Shown here: in pieces, positions 21,719 to 33,957 of the stretch
Position numbering within the stretch: position 1 is the first letter of the stretch
How the letters are laid out: each line of letters begins with the position of its first letter
Assembly: GCA_001600415.1 (NCBI GenBank)
Contig: BCJX01000001.1
Coordinates: 222,365 to 286,364 of the forward strand
Source: Pascua guehoae
Taxonomy: Eukaryota > Basidiomycota > Tremellomycetes > Trichosporonales > Trichosporonaceae
Direction of reading: 5' to 3'
DNA: 64,000 nt
Position numbers and translations under genes: made by a program
The notes under the pieces: generated by a model
Told to the model about the DNA's origin: nothing
Databases searched by the model: none
Seen by the model: only the letters and a program-made list of their open reading frames with translations

Positions 21719-23056
21719 ATGTGTGGGGGTGTGTATATGCGGGTGTGTGGGTGTGTATATGTGTGTGCATGGGTGTATGGGTGTGCCAGGGGTTGGGAAG
21801 GGTTAGAAGCACATTGCCGCTGTGTCATTGCCCGATACCATTGCGTACGGGTTCCGCTATACGCCGCCAAGAAGAGAGCGCAACGCTGACCGTAGACTGG
21901 AACGAGTACAGCCCTGCCCAAGTGGAGAAGAAGGGCCGCGACTCGACCCCGCGCGACAAGTACTGCGGTGAGTTGGACGTCGAAGACCGCGACGCAGTGG
22001 CTGACAAGCAGCGTCCAAGACACTCGCCGAGCGCGCATTCTGGAAGTACCTGCGCGACAACAAGCCCTCGTACGACGGCGTGACCATCAACCCTGTCCTC
22101 GTAAGTCATGCCCCATCTTCTACTCTACTTCGCAGCAGCCCGCCACTGACACATCGCGCAGGTGGTCGGCCCCTCGATCCACCCCATGTCGGACATTAAA
22201 CAGCTCAACACGTCAAACTGTACGTCACTGCAACGCTCCTCGACTGACGCCCCAGCCATCGTCCTCGACTGGCTCACGGGCAACAAGACACAGGAGGACA
22301 TTCCAAACTTTGCGCCCATGAACTGGGTCGACGTGCGCGAGGGTAAGCACAACGCGAGTGTACAGGGGGGTAGGGAAGGCTGACTCAATCGCAGTCGCGG
22401 AGGCGCACGTGCGGGCGCTCGAGGTCGGAGATGCCGCTGGGGAGCGGTTCTTGCTCAGTGCCGGGCCAGCGGGGCCGAACGAGTATTGCGTGGTGAGTGG
22501 ACATTGTCCCGTTTGTGCTCAGCAGACGGTCGTGCGATCACCGATCGCACCTTTCACAATCGCCACCTGTAGTGTATTCTTGTGTCTTCAGATGACCTCG
22601 TACTCTCCTTCACGTATCCAGTGATACTCCACGCAGGTACACGGGGTGCCACGTCCCACTCCCTGCTCCATCAGGCTCGCTTCTACACTACCGGCCCCTC
22701 TCCTAGCATCCCTTCCGCCTCCAGCCATTTCTCGCCGACCAACGTCTCGCGCCGTCTCCAGCCGCACATCACCCCCCTTTCCGCGTCAGCTGATCGTCTA
22801 CCCATCTCCTCCCTCCTACATGCCTCCCGACGTACCTCCCCCGCCCCGCTGACCCCAGGTATTCGAACACCTCTACCCCTCGTGCAAGACGTACCCCAAT
22901 GGCGACGCCTCCAAGACGCAGGAGGCGCTGCAGAAGAGCAACGTTTCCGACGGGTCCAAGGCCACACGCGTCCTGGGGGTCAAGTATCGCGAGCTCGAGA
23001 GCAGTCTCAAGGACACAATTGACAGTCTTGTCAAGCGGTTTGACTTGAAGTTGTGA
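20732..23056 (+). CDS. Extended SDR, dihydroflavonol-4-reductase/aldehyde reductase-like
   Basis: NAD(P)H-dependent oxidoreductase of the extended short-chain dehydrogenase family (epimerase/DFR group), probably reducing an aldehyde or ketone in the cytosol. Ten exons: 20732-20793, 20904-21045, 21376-21524, 21574-21662, 21896-21967, 22012-22100, 22162-22219, 22256-22342, 22395-22492 and 22859-23056, giving 347 aa. The nucleotide-binding loop is VTGASGFIAAH near the N-terminus. The active site is Y170-x3-K174 (KYCASKT), with SSS in VVVTSSSVAV. Introns 2 (330 nt) and 9 (366 nt) are long for this window, and intron 4 carries a GT microsatellite. It is convergent with the GST gene 284 bp downstream. 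Substrate unknown. Confidence 0.9.
21686..21787 (+). repeat. GT microsatellite in SDR intron 4
   Basis: A perfect TG run is followed by degenerate GTGTGGGTGTGTATATG units, entirely inside the intron 21663-21895. Confidence 0.85.
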
Positions 23057-23340
23057 TGATGGATGGCACGATTGAGAACTGTATGCACCAATGCTGAAGT
23101 GTCTCATGCGGCGTGATGGCACGTTCTCGGCCGTTCTGGTGGGCCAACAATCCACGCGAGCTTTCGTGGGGGAGGACTGACTCGGCTTCCATCTGATCGC
23201 TCTGCTCATTCTGAACAACACCTGGTAGGTCTCGAGAACAAGGACCGCGGTGAGAGAAGCGCCTCTACACCTTCCTGGCTGTACCAACTTTGAAAGTCAT
23301 ATCACTCTATTTACAACAAACAAGTCTCTTCGCACAGCAC

Positions 23341-24328
23341 CTAGTACGTGTACGCCGGCTTGACCCCCGCGGCCTTCTCGACCGCATCCACCCACGCACT
23401 GACGAGGGGCAAGCTCTCATGCTTCCAGATGGCCGCCACGAGGTCGTGGGGGCGCACGGCAGCGGCCGCGCCGACCCAGCCATAGAGCGACGCATCGGCA
23501 TGCGTGGGGTAGTCTGTGCCGGCGAGGAAGCGGCCCTTGCCCGCCTCGGCGTTGGCCGCGAGCTGCTTCTCAATGAGGCCAAGCTTTGCGCGGACCGCGG
23601 CCGCCTGTGTCTCGACCCAGGAAGGGTCGGCGTTGACGGCGATGAGGTGGTCGATTGTCTTTTGGTCGTTGCCGAGTTTCTGCTTGAGGAACCATGCTGA
23701 CGACTCGGGGTTCTGGGCTTGGTACAGCTGGGAACGTCAGTGGGGACTGTCTGTAGGGGTTGGGGGGGCGGTATGAGTGCTGCGGCCCCAGGAGCTGGTA
23801 CGTACCCAGGGAGCAAAGAGGGGGACAATGTCCTTGAACAGCTCGGTGTCGACCCAGAGGTTGATGAAGCGCGCAAACGCCTTGCCGGCCTCGCTGCCTG
23901 CGAACAGCGAACGCTCGGGCGTGCCGTACTTGGCCTCGAGCTGGGGGTTAGACAAAACATCTAAACCACCCTCCACATTCGCCCCAACACCTGCTCCCCC
24001 TTGTGGCCTGTACTCACCCACTCGGCAATGGCAAACGAGTCGGTGACCCACTCGTCGCCCACCTTGATGGTCGGCACCGAGACCTTGGGGTTGCCCGTCT
24101 CCTTTTCAAACTCGCCGCGGATCTGGGCAAATGTCCGCCCCACCAGCTTGTACGGGATGCCGAGGACACTGGGGACGTCAGAAAGTGAATTGACACTGGC
24201 ACAGGTCGCAGTGGCAGCACATACCCGAGATCCACCTCGGTCTTCCATGCGTACGGTCCCACGTTGATGTTCTGGCCCTCGAGCAGCGAGAGGCCGTACA
24301 GCGGGATGGGCTCGGTCGTGATGGTCAT
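23341..24328 (-). CDS. Glutathione S-transferase family protein
   Basis: Cytosolic GST-fold protein, conjugating or glutathione-dependent. Four exons: 24225-24328, 24018-24168, 23806-23940 and 23341-23727, giving 258 aa. The thioredoxin-like N-terminal domain has the cis-proline/glutathione-site motif PKVSVPTIKVGD followed by TDSFAIAEWL. The helical C-terminal domain includes GRFLAGTDYPTHADASLYGW, typical of the family. Start ATG 24326-24328 is chosen as the first in-frame ATG. It lies tail to tail with the SDR and head to head, across 1.7 kb, with the acyl-CoA dehydrogenase. Class and substrate are not assigned. Confidence 0.88.
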
Positions 24329-25999
24329 GGTTGCCAAGTGGTGAGGCTGAGTTAGGCGACGTGGGAGAAGGCTTGGACAGAAGTGAGAGAAAAGTGCGAT
24401 GCCGGGGCTGGGTTATATGCATGGGCATTCATAGCCGGTTGGTCGCTGCAAGGGGTGACACGATCGGGACGAAGGCGTCATGTTGGGTGGGGGGTGCACG
24501 GAATCGATGGCGTGCTTTTGCCTTGTTTAAGTTTGGATGGCGCTATCTTATCGCCTCGATCGCCACGCATGAAACACTTAGTGTAGTTAGTCCCCACCTG
24601 GGCCAGTCTGCCAGCGATCTGTGCGCAGAGCTGAAAAAAATGTAGCAAACTGAGACTTATATTACTGCCCAGCACACCATAAACGGCCAGGAAACATTGC
24701 TCGGGTGCTCAGCCATCCTTCTGGCTTGTCATAGTGCTTGCACGAGATACTAACGCAAACCTTGCCAGCTTCTCTTGCGAGAAGAATAAACAAACACATT
24801 GCGTCATCCGTCGCAAAACGTTTAGCCGAGCTCGATGCTGCGTGCACCGTGCACCTCTGTAGGGTGCTGTGACGGGCGCCGTTGACGTCGACTCTCTTTT
24901 TCCGGGTTTCGTCCACTCACCAAGTTAATATCACCCCCCAAACCCTCGAGACCACTAACCCCTAACCCTCTAACCTTCTATCCCCCTAACCTCCCCCCTC
25001 ACCTCCCCCTAACCTCCTTAACCCCCTAAACTCCTAACTGTCAGTACTTGTAGCTCGAAAAATGATGCATTGGGTGTGAAGTTGAGGATGGAAGATGGTG
25101 TGTGATTTGAAGAGTTTGTAATCCGGTGCATTAGAAGTATTATGTGAGTGGACAAACGCCAACAAACAAAGTGTCAACGGCGCCCGCTGTGACCACTGGC
25201 GCCCTTGGCCATTGGGTGGCGTTGTGGTGAGTCGTGTACTGAATGAGCCTCCTTCTCGCAACCCATCGCTGCCCCCGTGGTGGTTGCGTCGCTCATCCAA
25301 GTCCAATCATAAACATCTTGCAGCCATGCCGAGCTGCCCTTGCCCATCTCTCTCCACGCTGTGGTACGGTTCTGAATAGGCTCCTTCCTACTCATGCCGG
25401 GTAGGCGCGTCCAACTCGGGGCGCTGAACCAGGCGCACTCAATTGATAGCCACGGCTCCCGACACTTGCGGCCGTTGGAGCCGCGGCTGGCCACTATCAC
25501 CTCGGAGCTGTTCTTCGGTCCTTTGAACCTCTCGCTGCGACCTCGGCAGTGAGTATTCAAGATCCGACCTTTCAACGGTAAGGGCACCGATAGTGTATAC
25601 GGGACTGTGATTGTTGCCCGCAGGCGGAGGTGACAGATCTCGGCGGATGTACGGACCTACCACCGGTTCACTGGTCGGTATTCGGCGTTGTGCTGCCTGG
25701 CAGTGGCGCCTCACCACACTGGCGCCTCACCACAGAGGCGGCCAAGGCCGATATCCCACCGACCATGCTGCATACTGCATTGGCCAGCCAGGAATGTCAA
25801 CTCACTCTCGCTCGTCGCAATCCCCGCGCACCCCACGGCCGTAACGCACCAGTCGAGCGGCGTACCGCCGGCCCACCCCGCGCTAACAAAGTAGGCCCCG
25901 CCGAACGCCTGCGGGGAACTGGTCATTGCCTTGCACAAACGTCATATATTCCACTTGAGCTAGTGGGAACCAGAGTCTCCATACATCATCTTCCCAGCC
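24329..25999. promoter_or_regulatory. Divergent intergenic region, GST / acyl-CoA dehydrogenase
   Basis: This 1.67-kb region lies between two divergent starts. No gene is recognised. It contains a telomere-like C-rich block (24952-25039, separate entry) and duplicated TGGCGCCTCACCACA at about 25704-25733. Confidence 0.5.
24952..25039. repeat. Degenerate interstitial telomere-like repeat
   Basis: About eight C2-5TAAC units (CCCCTAACC, CCCCCTAACC, CCCCCTAAAC) in 88 bp, all in one orientation. The motif matches the CCCCCTAA telomere type known in Tremellomycetes, but it is interrupted and internal. Confidence 0.65.
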
Positions 26000-27960
26000 A
26001 TGTCCCGCCCAGTCCCAGCCGCCGCGACGAGTACGACGGGTTTCTTCCAAGCAACGCCGCGCGTGCAGAACCAGTTTGTCGAGGATGTGGGTCTGCGCCG
26101 CGCCGCGCGCCTGTTCCTGCCACCGGCGACATTTGACGCCGTGTCGGGCAACCTGACGACGCTGGGCGCCGACGTCCTGTCGCCGACGACGTTTCAGCAC
26201 CTGGTCGACGCCGAGTCGCACCCGCCCTACCTGGACGGCGGGGGGTTTTCGGCCTTTGGCGTGCCCAAGGACTCTGCGACGCTCGTGACGAGTGCGGGGT
26301 GGAAGTCGCTGCAAGACTTTGGTCTGCGCGAGGGCATTGTCGCGACGGGCTACGAAAAGGACCTGGGGGGCTCGGCGCGCGTCGTGCAGGCGCTCAAGAT
26401 TGCGCTGTGGTGTCCCAGCTCGGCCATGGTCGTGTGTCCCTCTGGCATGCAGGACGGCGCGACGTCGGTGCTCCTCGCCGACCTCGACCGGCCCGTGCCC
26501 GCCGCCTACCCGCGTGAACTGCACGATGTGCGGAAACGCGTCTTTGAGAGCGCCCTCAGTCACCTCCTGGATCGCGATCCCAAAAGGGCCTGGACGAGCG
26601 GCCAGTGGATGACCGAGCGTATCGGCGGCTCAGACGTCAGCGGCACCGAGACCGTCGCGACCTGGGTAGGCACCGGCACCACCCAGGCCACAGACGTCGA
26701 CGGACTGCCCCTCGGCCCATGGAGCGTGAGCGGGTTCAAGTGGTTCAGCTCGGCCACCGACTGCGGGTGCGCCCTCGTCCTCGCCCAGACGCCAAAGGGC
26801 ATCTCGTGCTTCTTTGCCCCCACGCGCAAGCTCGTCGACGGCGAGGTGCGCATGAACGGCATCCGCATCCAGCGGCTCAAGAACAAGCTCGGCACCCACG
26901 CCCTCCCCACCGCCGAGCTCGAGATCAAGGACATGCGCGCGTGGCTGGTCGGCGAGGAGGGCCGTGGCGTCGCCGTCATTGCCACCGTACTCAACGTGAC
27001 CCGCTTCCACAATGCTGGTGAGTAACCACGAGTATACGTTCTGGGCAGCGGCTGTCTGTTTGAAGATGGATGTATGTGCTGACCCCAGTCCGCGCGGTTG
27101 GATACCTCGGTCGTGGCCTCGGTGTGGCGCGCGCGTTCGCCCGTGTGCGCAAGTTTCCCTCACGCAAGGCGCCCCACAATGTCCTGTACACGATCCCACT
27201 GTTTGCAAAGACGCTCGCGGGCGTGACGGTCCGGTACCGCGCCGACGTCATGCTCTCGTTGTTTGTCGCGACCCTCCTCGGCGCCGTCGGCACACGTACG
27301 CGTCCCGTATCGATCCTCCCTGCGTCGGACGAGGACACCGCCCTTGTCCTCCGCGTGCTCACCTCGGTCGCCAAGGCGGCGACGACCAAGCGCGGCATCG
27401 CCGGCATGCAAGAGTGCATGGAAGCGCTCGGGGGCGTCGGATACCTCGAGAACAACGAGACGCCCGAGCTCAACGTTGCCCGCATGTTCCGCGACGCCAA
27501 CGTCTTCTCCATCTGGGAGGGCACGTTTGACGTCCTCGCCACTGACACGGTCAAGGTTCTCCGCGGCCGCGAGGGACCGGCAGTCACGGCGGCCCTCGAC
27601 CGGTGGATCCGTGCGTCGCTCGGCACTGGCGCCAGGAGCAACGAGCTCGACGCCGAGCGCCGCAAGGTCGTCGCCGCATGGGACAAGTTCAAGACGACAC
27701 TCCCAGACTCAAAGGACGCGCTCATGCCCCACGCACGCTACGTCGTCAACCGCCTCGGCGACATTGTGTGCGCCACCCTCATGATTGCCGACGCAGAGCG
27801 TGATGGCGACCCCGTCGCGGCAGAGTGTGTGCGTCGGTTTGTGAGCACGTTTGCTGGGCCCCCCACCGAGCCAGAGCACTCGTGGCAGGAGGTGACGCGC
27901 TGGGACCAGCGCATCGCGTTTGATGGCGACGCAGAGGTGATCAAGGTTGCAAAGTTGTAG
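26000..27960 (+). CDS. Acyl-CoA dehydrogenase, AidB-like
   Basis: FAD-dependent acyl-CoA dehydrogenase family member. Two exons, 26000-27017 and 27089-27960, give 629 aa, the long form seen in AidB-like and fungal proteins. Visible signatures are the FAD-site motif WMTERIGGSDVSGTET and SGFKWFSSATDCG in the beta domain, and GVGYLENNETPELNVARMFRD with FSIWEGTFDVLATD in the C-terminal helical domain. No peroxisomal SKL is present (ends KVAKL). ATG 26000 follows a CCAGCC leader. It is convergent with the acyl-CoA ligase gene, which suggests fatty-acid or branched acyl metabolism as an inference. A DNA-alkylation-repair role as in bacterial AidB is not implied. Confidence 0.92.
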
Positions 27961-28453
27961 TATTCGTCATAAAACCGATTGATGTATCAATGGTCTGCCC
28001 CCATGAGAAACACGGCTGCGTATGTGCTCGAATAGTCGTGAGAATGATGCATTGAGGCTGGGCCGCAGGATGGGATATGCATAATGAGTTGACAGTTGGA
28101 TTGACCAGACGAACATCAGTGCGCTAACGCCCCGTACATCTGGGCCCAACGTGGCAGTCTCACGACTTTCTGAACGTAGCTGCAGACGAAGTGCCAGAAC
28201 AGTCATCGGACGCACCGGCCACCTTCCCACTGACATTGGGGACGCGACGCTGTTCAAGAGAGGCGCATACATGAGTTATCATGCAAGACGAGGTCAATAC
28301 CGCCATGGCCCACAAACCTTGGAAGTCAACATCCTCGCCAAGTACTCGACCCAATCTGACTCCTGGAGAAGGCGCCTACGCAGACAAGAGGCTCCACAAT
28401 GCATCCCAATCCAAGCCTCACCGAAGTACCGAAATCTATGCTATCGCACCCCT
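27961..28453. other. Convergent intergenic spacer
   Basis: It separates the stops of the acyl-CoA dehydrogenase (27960, plus) and the ligase (28454, minus). Nothing else is recognised; both 3' UTRs must lie here. Confidence 0.5.
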
Positions 28454-31010
28454 CTACAACCTCGCCTTTGGCGCCTCCTTTGCCGCATTCTGCACCTTCC
28501 AGACATCCCCGACAATCTTGCGCACCTCGTTCTTGAGCACCTTGCCGTTGGCGTTGCGAGCTGCAGCGTCAGCCTCCTACCTCCCACAGAGGAGGGCAAC
28601 TCACGAATCTCGGGAATGACAACGGCAACAACCGGGCGGGCAGCGTGGCGGAGCCTAGCGTGTGAGAAATACGCCGCCGAGCACATGCAGGAAATGTTCT
28701 CTCACCTGGGGCTGGCCTCGGCAATGATACTCTGGGCGGTTGCGCTCGTGCCGGGGGCTAGTGTGACTGCGATGCCTACGCGCTCGCCCATGACGGGACA
28801 GGGCACGGGGACGGCGGCGGCGTATTCGACGCGGGGGTCGTGGCACACTGCGTGCTCGACTTCGAGAGAGGCAATCTGATCAATCAGCTAGTTGCTACCA
28901 GCAGAAAACGGTAATATTGTATGACCCATGCGACGCATACTCACATTCTCGCCGCCACGGATAATCATGTCCTTTGCGCGGTCGCGGATGTGGATCCAGC
29001 CCTCTTCGTCCATCGACGCCAGGTCGCCCGTGTCAAACCACCCATCGGCGTCGACGGCCTTGCGTGTCGCCTCTGCGCCCGGGTCAGTTTCTACTGCAGT
29101 ACATCGTCAAGGGGGTGCGTACCAGGGTTGTTGACGTAGCACTTCATAAGCATGCAGCCGCGGGCCAGGATCAGGCCCGTCTCGCCCTGCGGCAGGTCCT
29201 GGCGCGTCTCGGGGTCGACGATGCGCACGTCCGTGATCGGGAAGGGGGGTCCGACGGTCGTGGGCTAAGGTATCAGCTCACTCCCTGGGGTGGTCTCCTT
29301 GACGTACCTTGTTGATATAGTCTGGGCCGACAATACCAGTGAAGATGCCGTTTGTCTCGGTCATGCCGTACGCGTTCCCGCTGAACGTCAGATATGCATA
29401 CGCAATGGGGGAACTCACAGTGTGGCTGTGGGCCAGCGGGCGAGGAGATCCTTTGCCAAACTGACAGGCGGAGGGGCTCCGCCATAGGTGATGCTCGCAA
29501 TCTCGTGGCTGTCGGGGATCAGATTGGACTGCAGCACCGCAGTAGCGATCGCAGGAACGCTGTGGTGTAAGCATCGCGACAGCTAGGTAGCTGCAAAAGA
29601 TACGAGGACGTACCCGCCAATGAGAGCAATCTTCTCGTCGATAATGAGCTTGACCGCATCCGCGACGTTCCAGCGGCGCATAAACACCACCTTGTTGCCA
29701 TACGTGATCGCCTTGACGAGCCACGAGAGGCATCCCGTAATGTGGAAGAGGGGAACGGGGACGAGCATCGTCGCCTGCTTGGCTGGTGGGTCGTGCTTGG
29801 CCAGCGCTGTGGCGAGGTCTGCTCCAGCCCGAAGGGCAGCTCGAGCACCGGCTGGATGGTCAGAAGGGTGACGGAGAGGGCTGCACAATGTCACTTCGCC
29901 TACTTACGGACAGCTGCTGAGATGACGTGGCTCATCGCGCCGCGCTGCGTAACGAGGACTGCTTTCGGGTGGCTCGTCGTGCTGCAAGTGTAAGTAAGTA
30001 CGCGACAGGTGAGGGCCTTACCCAGAGGTGAACATGATGATCCCGTCGCTTTCCGGGTGCATCGCCTCCATCCCCTTGCCAGTCTCCACCTCGCGCATCG
30101 CAGCTGGGGAGGGAGTAAAGTGCAGCTCCTGAAAAGTATGAGCAACCAATGTCAAACGTGCCAGTCTATAACTCACCTTGACACCCGCCTGGGCAGCGGG
30201 CGGGAGATGCGACACGCTGGACCAGCAGTACATCTCGGGCACACCCTTCTGCCGCAACACGTCCTTGAGGGGCCCGAGCGCCTCGGACATCTTTTCGTCG
30301 AGGAGGACCAGCGATGGCGAGGTGAGAGTGAGGCAGTGGATCTGCATCTCAGGTTGCCTTTGTTGTCAGCGTTTCACTGCCCAGCCGTAATGGGGACAAG
30401 ACGTACATGGTAGCGTTGAGGAGGATGGGGACGCCGCCAGCAAAATTGACAGCAACGAACGCAATCACCCAGCTGTGTACTCGTTAGTCCATCAACATTG
30501 GATGTCGGCTCAACACGTGCACCCAACTCACCCCGTCGAGTTACCGCCGCCGATGGCGACGCGCGTGCCGAACCCCACGCCCTGTTCACGCAGCCACCCC
30601 GCCAGCTCGAGGGAGCGGCGGTACACATCGTCGTACGTGATGCGTTCGCGGATGTGCGCGGGGGCAGGCTCGGGCAGGGGTGAGACGAGCAGCTCGCGCG
30701 GGCCAAAGCGCTTGAGCTGCTCCATGAGAAAGGAGCGCATGTCTCGAGGTTGCTTCGGGTTAGCGTTGATCCTAGGAGGACAACTGTTCCGCCCTGCGTG
30801 GCGCGTAACCTCCCATCGTGCGTCCCAGCATTTGCTGCCCAGGCTCACCCGCTTCCACACACGCTGCTTCCTGCCTTCAATCACCGCCTCCTCGATCTCA
30901 AACACAGTGCCCGGCTGGCACAGGAGTCGGTCGCCTACGCGTTAGCTACGACAAGCACTGGCAGACGTACATTCTTCCATGCTCAGCTGCTTGCCCTGCG
31001 TGGTCGCCAT
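28454..31010 (-). CDS. AMP-forming acyl-CoA synthetase/ligase
   Basis: ANL-superfamily adenylating enzyme forming acyl-CoA from a carboxylic acid, ATP and CoA. Fifteen exons are inferred: 30971-31010, 30849-30934, 30532-30752, 30407-30472, 30177-30357, 30022-30128, 29908-29981, 29614-29851, 29419-29559, 29308-29380, 29123-29264, 28945-29072, 28706-28875, 28605-28654 and 28454-28560. All phases fit, giving 607 aa. ATP loop: [17 protein letters not shown]. Adenylate site: [12 protein letters not shown]. Hinge: DGWFDTGDL and [17 protein letters not shown]-terminal catalytic lysine: NANGKVLK. It is the most finely split gene here. A medium/long-chain or aryl acid substrate is likely; not resolved. 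It ends KARL, not a clear peroxisomal signal. Confidence 0.9.
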
Positions 31011-32076
31011 TGTTGTGATGTTTGTCGCTGTTGGATAGGCGGTCAAGTCGGTCAAGTTGAGACGTAGATTGTGTCGATAAAGAAGTCTTGCACAGAGCTT
31101 GTACGTCAAAACGGCTGCTCCAGAGTCGTCAACGGTCTCAGTTGTATCCAAAGTGAGAACTACATGTCAATCACCTAAATGGAGGTTGCATCCATACTAT
31201 TGTGGTCTCGTGAGTGACGGCCGCGGGGTGCGCGGGGTACGCGCGGGGTGACTGCACAGTCCAGATCTCGGCGTTCGGTATTGTCGGAGATCACCGATCG
31301 AACCGCTGTTATCGTGTGGCTGATTTTCTTGCTTGTTTGCCGCGGGCCAAATGTCATGCTCCGAGGCTGTCGTCACAGTGTCGGCCAAGTCAGTGCGTGC
31401 AACGGATACGACCATGCAGGGATGACCACTCCGCACGGGGCCGTCGGCACCAGGACATGGCACGGCCGTAGTGCTCGCCAGCGGCCCAGGCCGCTCCCTC
31501 AGGTTGTTGCCGAGGATCTTAAGTCATGTCGTGGTCGATGGACTGGCGGTAACTGTATCGCTTCGGATGCATCGGCACACGACTGTTAGTGCACAGTAGT
31601 CGTCCACTCTCGGTACTTCACTCTACAACAAGGTAATCAATCCCTAGGGAGTATTGTGATCGTTCGTGAGCTGGAATGGTTAGTCGGGGGTGAAGGTGGC
31701 GACAAACCACGGGCTACCGAATTGTGCGGGATCTGAACGCCTTCTCGATTCAAGAGCCGCTGCCATTTTATTCCGCACGCTGTTCGAGCATGATACGAGT
31801 TCAGTGTCTCGCCTGCAAGGCATGCAAGACAGCCGTCCAGCAAGTGTCCCACGTGTCCCACTCACCGGCGTGTATGCTTTTTCTTCTTCTCCCTTTGGAA
31901 CCGAAATTAACCGAAGTCGCGCCAAGAGATGAAATCCATCCATGACTCAGGGTTTGACTCGATTCTGACACGATTCGACACACAACCCCCTCTTCCTCTT
32001 TCCATCAGTCCTCTTCCACGCTTCTCACTCCTTACTCTCTGACTTTCTTCCACACACCATCCCAACGATCCCAACG
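31011..32076. promoter_or_regulatory. Divergent intergenic region, acyl-CoA ligase / SDR
   Basis: About 1.07 kb lie between the ligase start (minus) and the SDR leader (plus). No gene and no convincing operator is recognised. Confidence 0.45.
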
Positions 32077-32097
32077 ATGGAGAGCAACCAGCACTAG
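32077..32097 (+). other. Six-codon upstream ORF or truncated start of the SDR
   Basis: ATG followed by five codons and TAG, in the same frame as the large SDR frame. If the SDR starts at 32491, this is a short uORF that could restrain translation; if not, it is the true start cut by a stop. Confidence 0.55.
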
Positions 32098-33957
32098 CAA
32101 ATCGCGCCCGGCGCAGTGGCCGCACCAGCGCCGGGGCACGCCACCTCTACGGCCACCTCTAACACTATCATTGACAAACCGGACTACCTTGACCGCCTGG
32201 ATCCAACCCACCTCGCTATTTGTCTCGAAGTGCTAGCTGCCGCCGCACGCTTGCCCCTGCACCATCCCGACGGTGTGACGATCCGCAATGCAGCTGGCAA
32301 GCTGTACAGTGAGGCACTGGACCGGCGTTGCGAACTTGCAAAGCCAGCGAGCACTTCAACTCATTTCACTGCACACGGGACGACTTTGCCCTCAAGGCCA
32401 GGTGGACATTGGAGTGCCGCTGCACCTTCGCCCACGGGTTTGACCCGAGGCGCTGCTGAAGCTTCGGTCCATACCGAGACTCGCGTACCCATGGACGCCC
32501 CCAGTCTCGATCCTATCCCAGGCTTGACCCCCAAAGACAAACGCGCTGCGGACCGCGCCGTCATCAACGCCACCGTCACGGGCGCGCGGCACGACGACGA
32601 GACGGCGGGCCTCATCGGGCTGCCCGGCGTGCTGCACAACCCACAGCACTGCCACATCTGCCGGGCTTCCTACACGACCGTCGACGCATTCTACCACCGT
32701 CTGTGCCCCATATGCGCACGGGAGAATACGGCCAAGCGGGCAGCGCGGACCGACCTGAGCGGCCGCCGGGCACTGGTCACCGGCGGCCGCGCCAAGATTG
32801 GCATGTACATCACGCTCCGGCTCTTGCGCGACGGCGCGCACGTGACGCTCACGACGCGGTTCCCCGCCGATGCCGCGCGGCGCTTTGCCGCTGCGCCAGA
32901 TGCCGCAGAGTGGATGTCCCGCCTCGTCATTGTTGGCATTGATCTGAGGGATCCCCGCCAGGTCATCCGTCTCGCCGAGATGGTGCATGACCAGGGTCCG
33001 CTGGATATCCTCATCAACAATGCCGCGCAGACGGTGCGTCGGTCTCGGCGTGCATACTCGGCCATCATGGCCGCCGAGGACGTGCCACTCGAGGGCGCCG
33101 TGCCCGAGATCCGCGTTCTGGGGCGCTATGGCGGCGTTCACGCTCGGACACAGCAGCTGATGCTTATGCGTGGCGATGTCGGGACGGAAAGCCGCAAGGC
33201 AGCCGGGGTAGTCGAGTCAGCTCTCGACCCGGAATGCCAGGTTGAGGCGGCCCACTCGCTGCCTACATGCACCTCGCAGCCCAAGCCCCAGTTGACTTCC
33301 GAGCCCACCCCCTCGATCGAGCCCGAGCAGACTTCCAAAGACGTTACCTTGGCGCCCTGCCTTCCCACCATTGTCCTCGGCGGGAACAATTTCATCGGCG
33401 AAGCACTCGCAGCCATTCCCGGCCCTCCGACCGTGTCGCGCATCGACGCCGCTGGCCTCATCCCCCACACGACGTCGACCAACACCTGGAACTCACCCAT
33501 CGGCAACATCCCCCCCGCCGAGATCCTCGAAGTCACACTGTGCAACGCCGCCGCGCCCATGCTGCTCCTGAATGCCCTCCGCCCCGCGCTGGCCGCATCG
33601 ACCCAGCGGCGCAAGTACGTCGTCAACGTGACCGCGGCCGAGGGCCAGTTTTCCCGATTCAAGAAGCCCGGCCACCCACACACCAACATGGCCAAAGCGG
33701 CCCTCAACATGGTCGTCCGCACCGCGGCGCCCGAGCTGTTCAAGCAGGACCGCATCCTCTTGACCGCTGTCGATACCGGGTGGATCACGGACGAGCGGCC
33801 GTATCCCGACCGCGTGCGCGCGTGGGAGCGCGGGTGGCGCGCCCCCCTCGATCTCGAGGATGGCGCCGCGCGTGTCTACGATCCCATTGTGTGCGGTGAG
33901 CAGGGCGAGGATGTGTATGGTGTCCTCCTCAAGGACTATCACACGGCCCAGTGGTGA
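32077..33957 (+). CDS. Intronless SDR oxidoreductase with N-terminal CxxC zinc motif; in-frame TAG at codon 7
   Basis: Rossmann-fold NAD(P)-dependent oxidoreductase of a divergent SDR group. The frame from ATG 32077 reads six codons, hits TAG (32095-32097), then stays open for 619 codons to TGA 33957. The first in-frame ATG after the TAG is 32491, which would give 488 aa and retain every family motif: C-H-I-C with C-P-I-C (a likely zinc knuckle, HCHICRASY and LCPICARENT), VTGGRAKIGMYITLRLL (cofactor loop), ILINNAAQT, and PHTNMAKAALN where the usual SDR tyrosine is replaced. The 131 codons between TAG and 32491 look coding (LDPTHLAICLEVLAAAARL). Either readthrough, non-ATG or downstream initiation, or a nonsense mutation/sequence error applies. 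The absence of introns contrasts with its neighbours. Confidence 0.7.
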
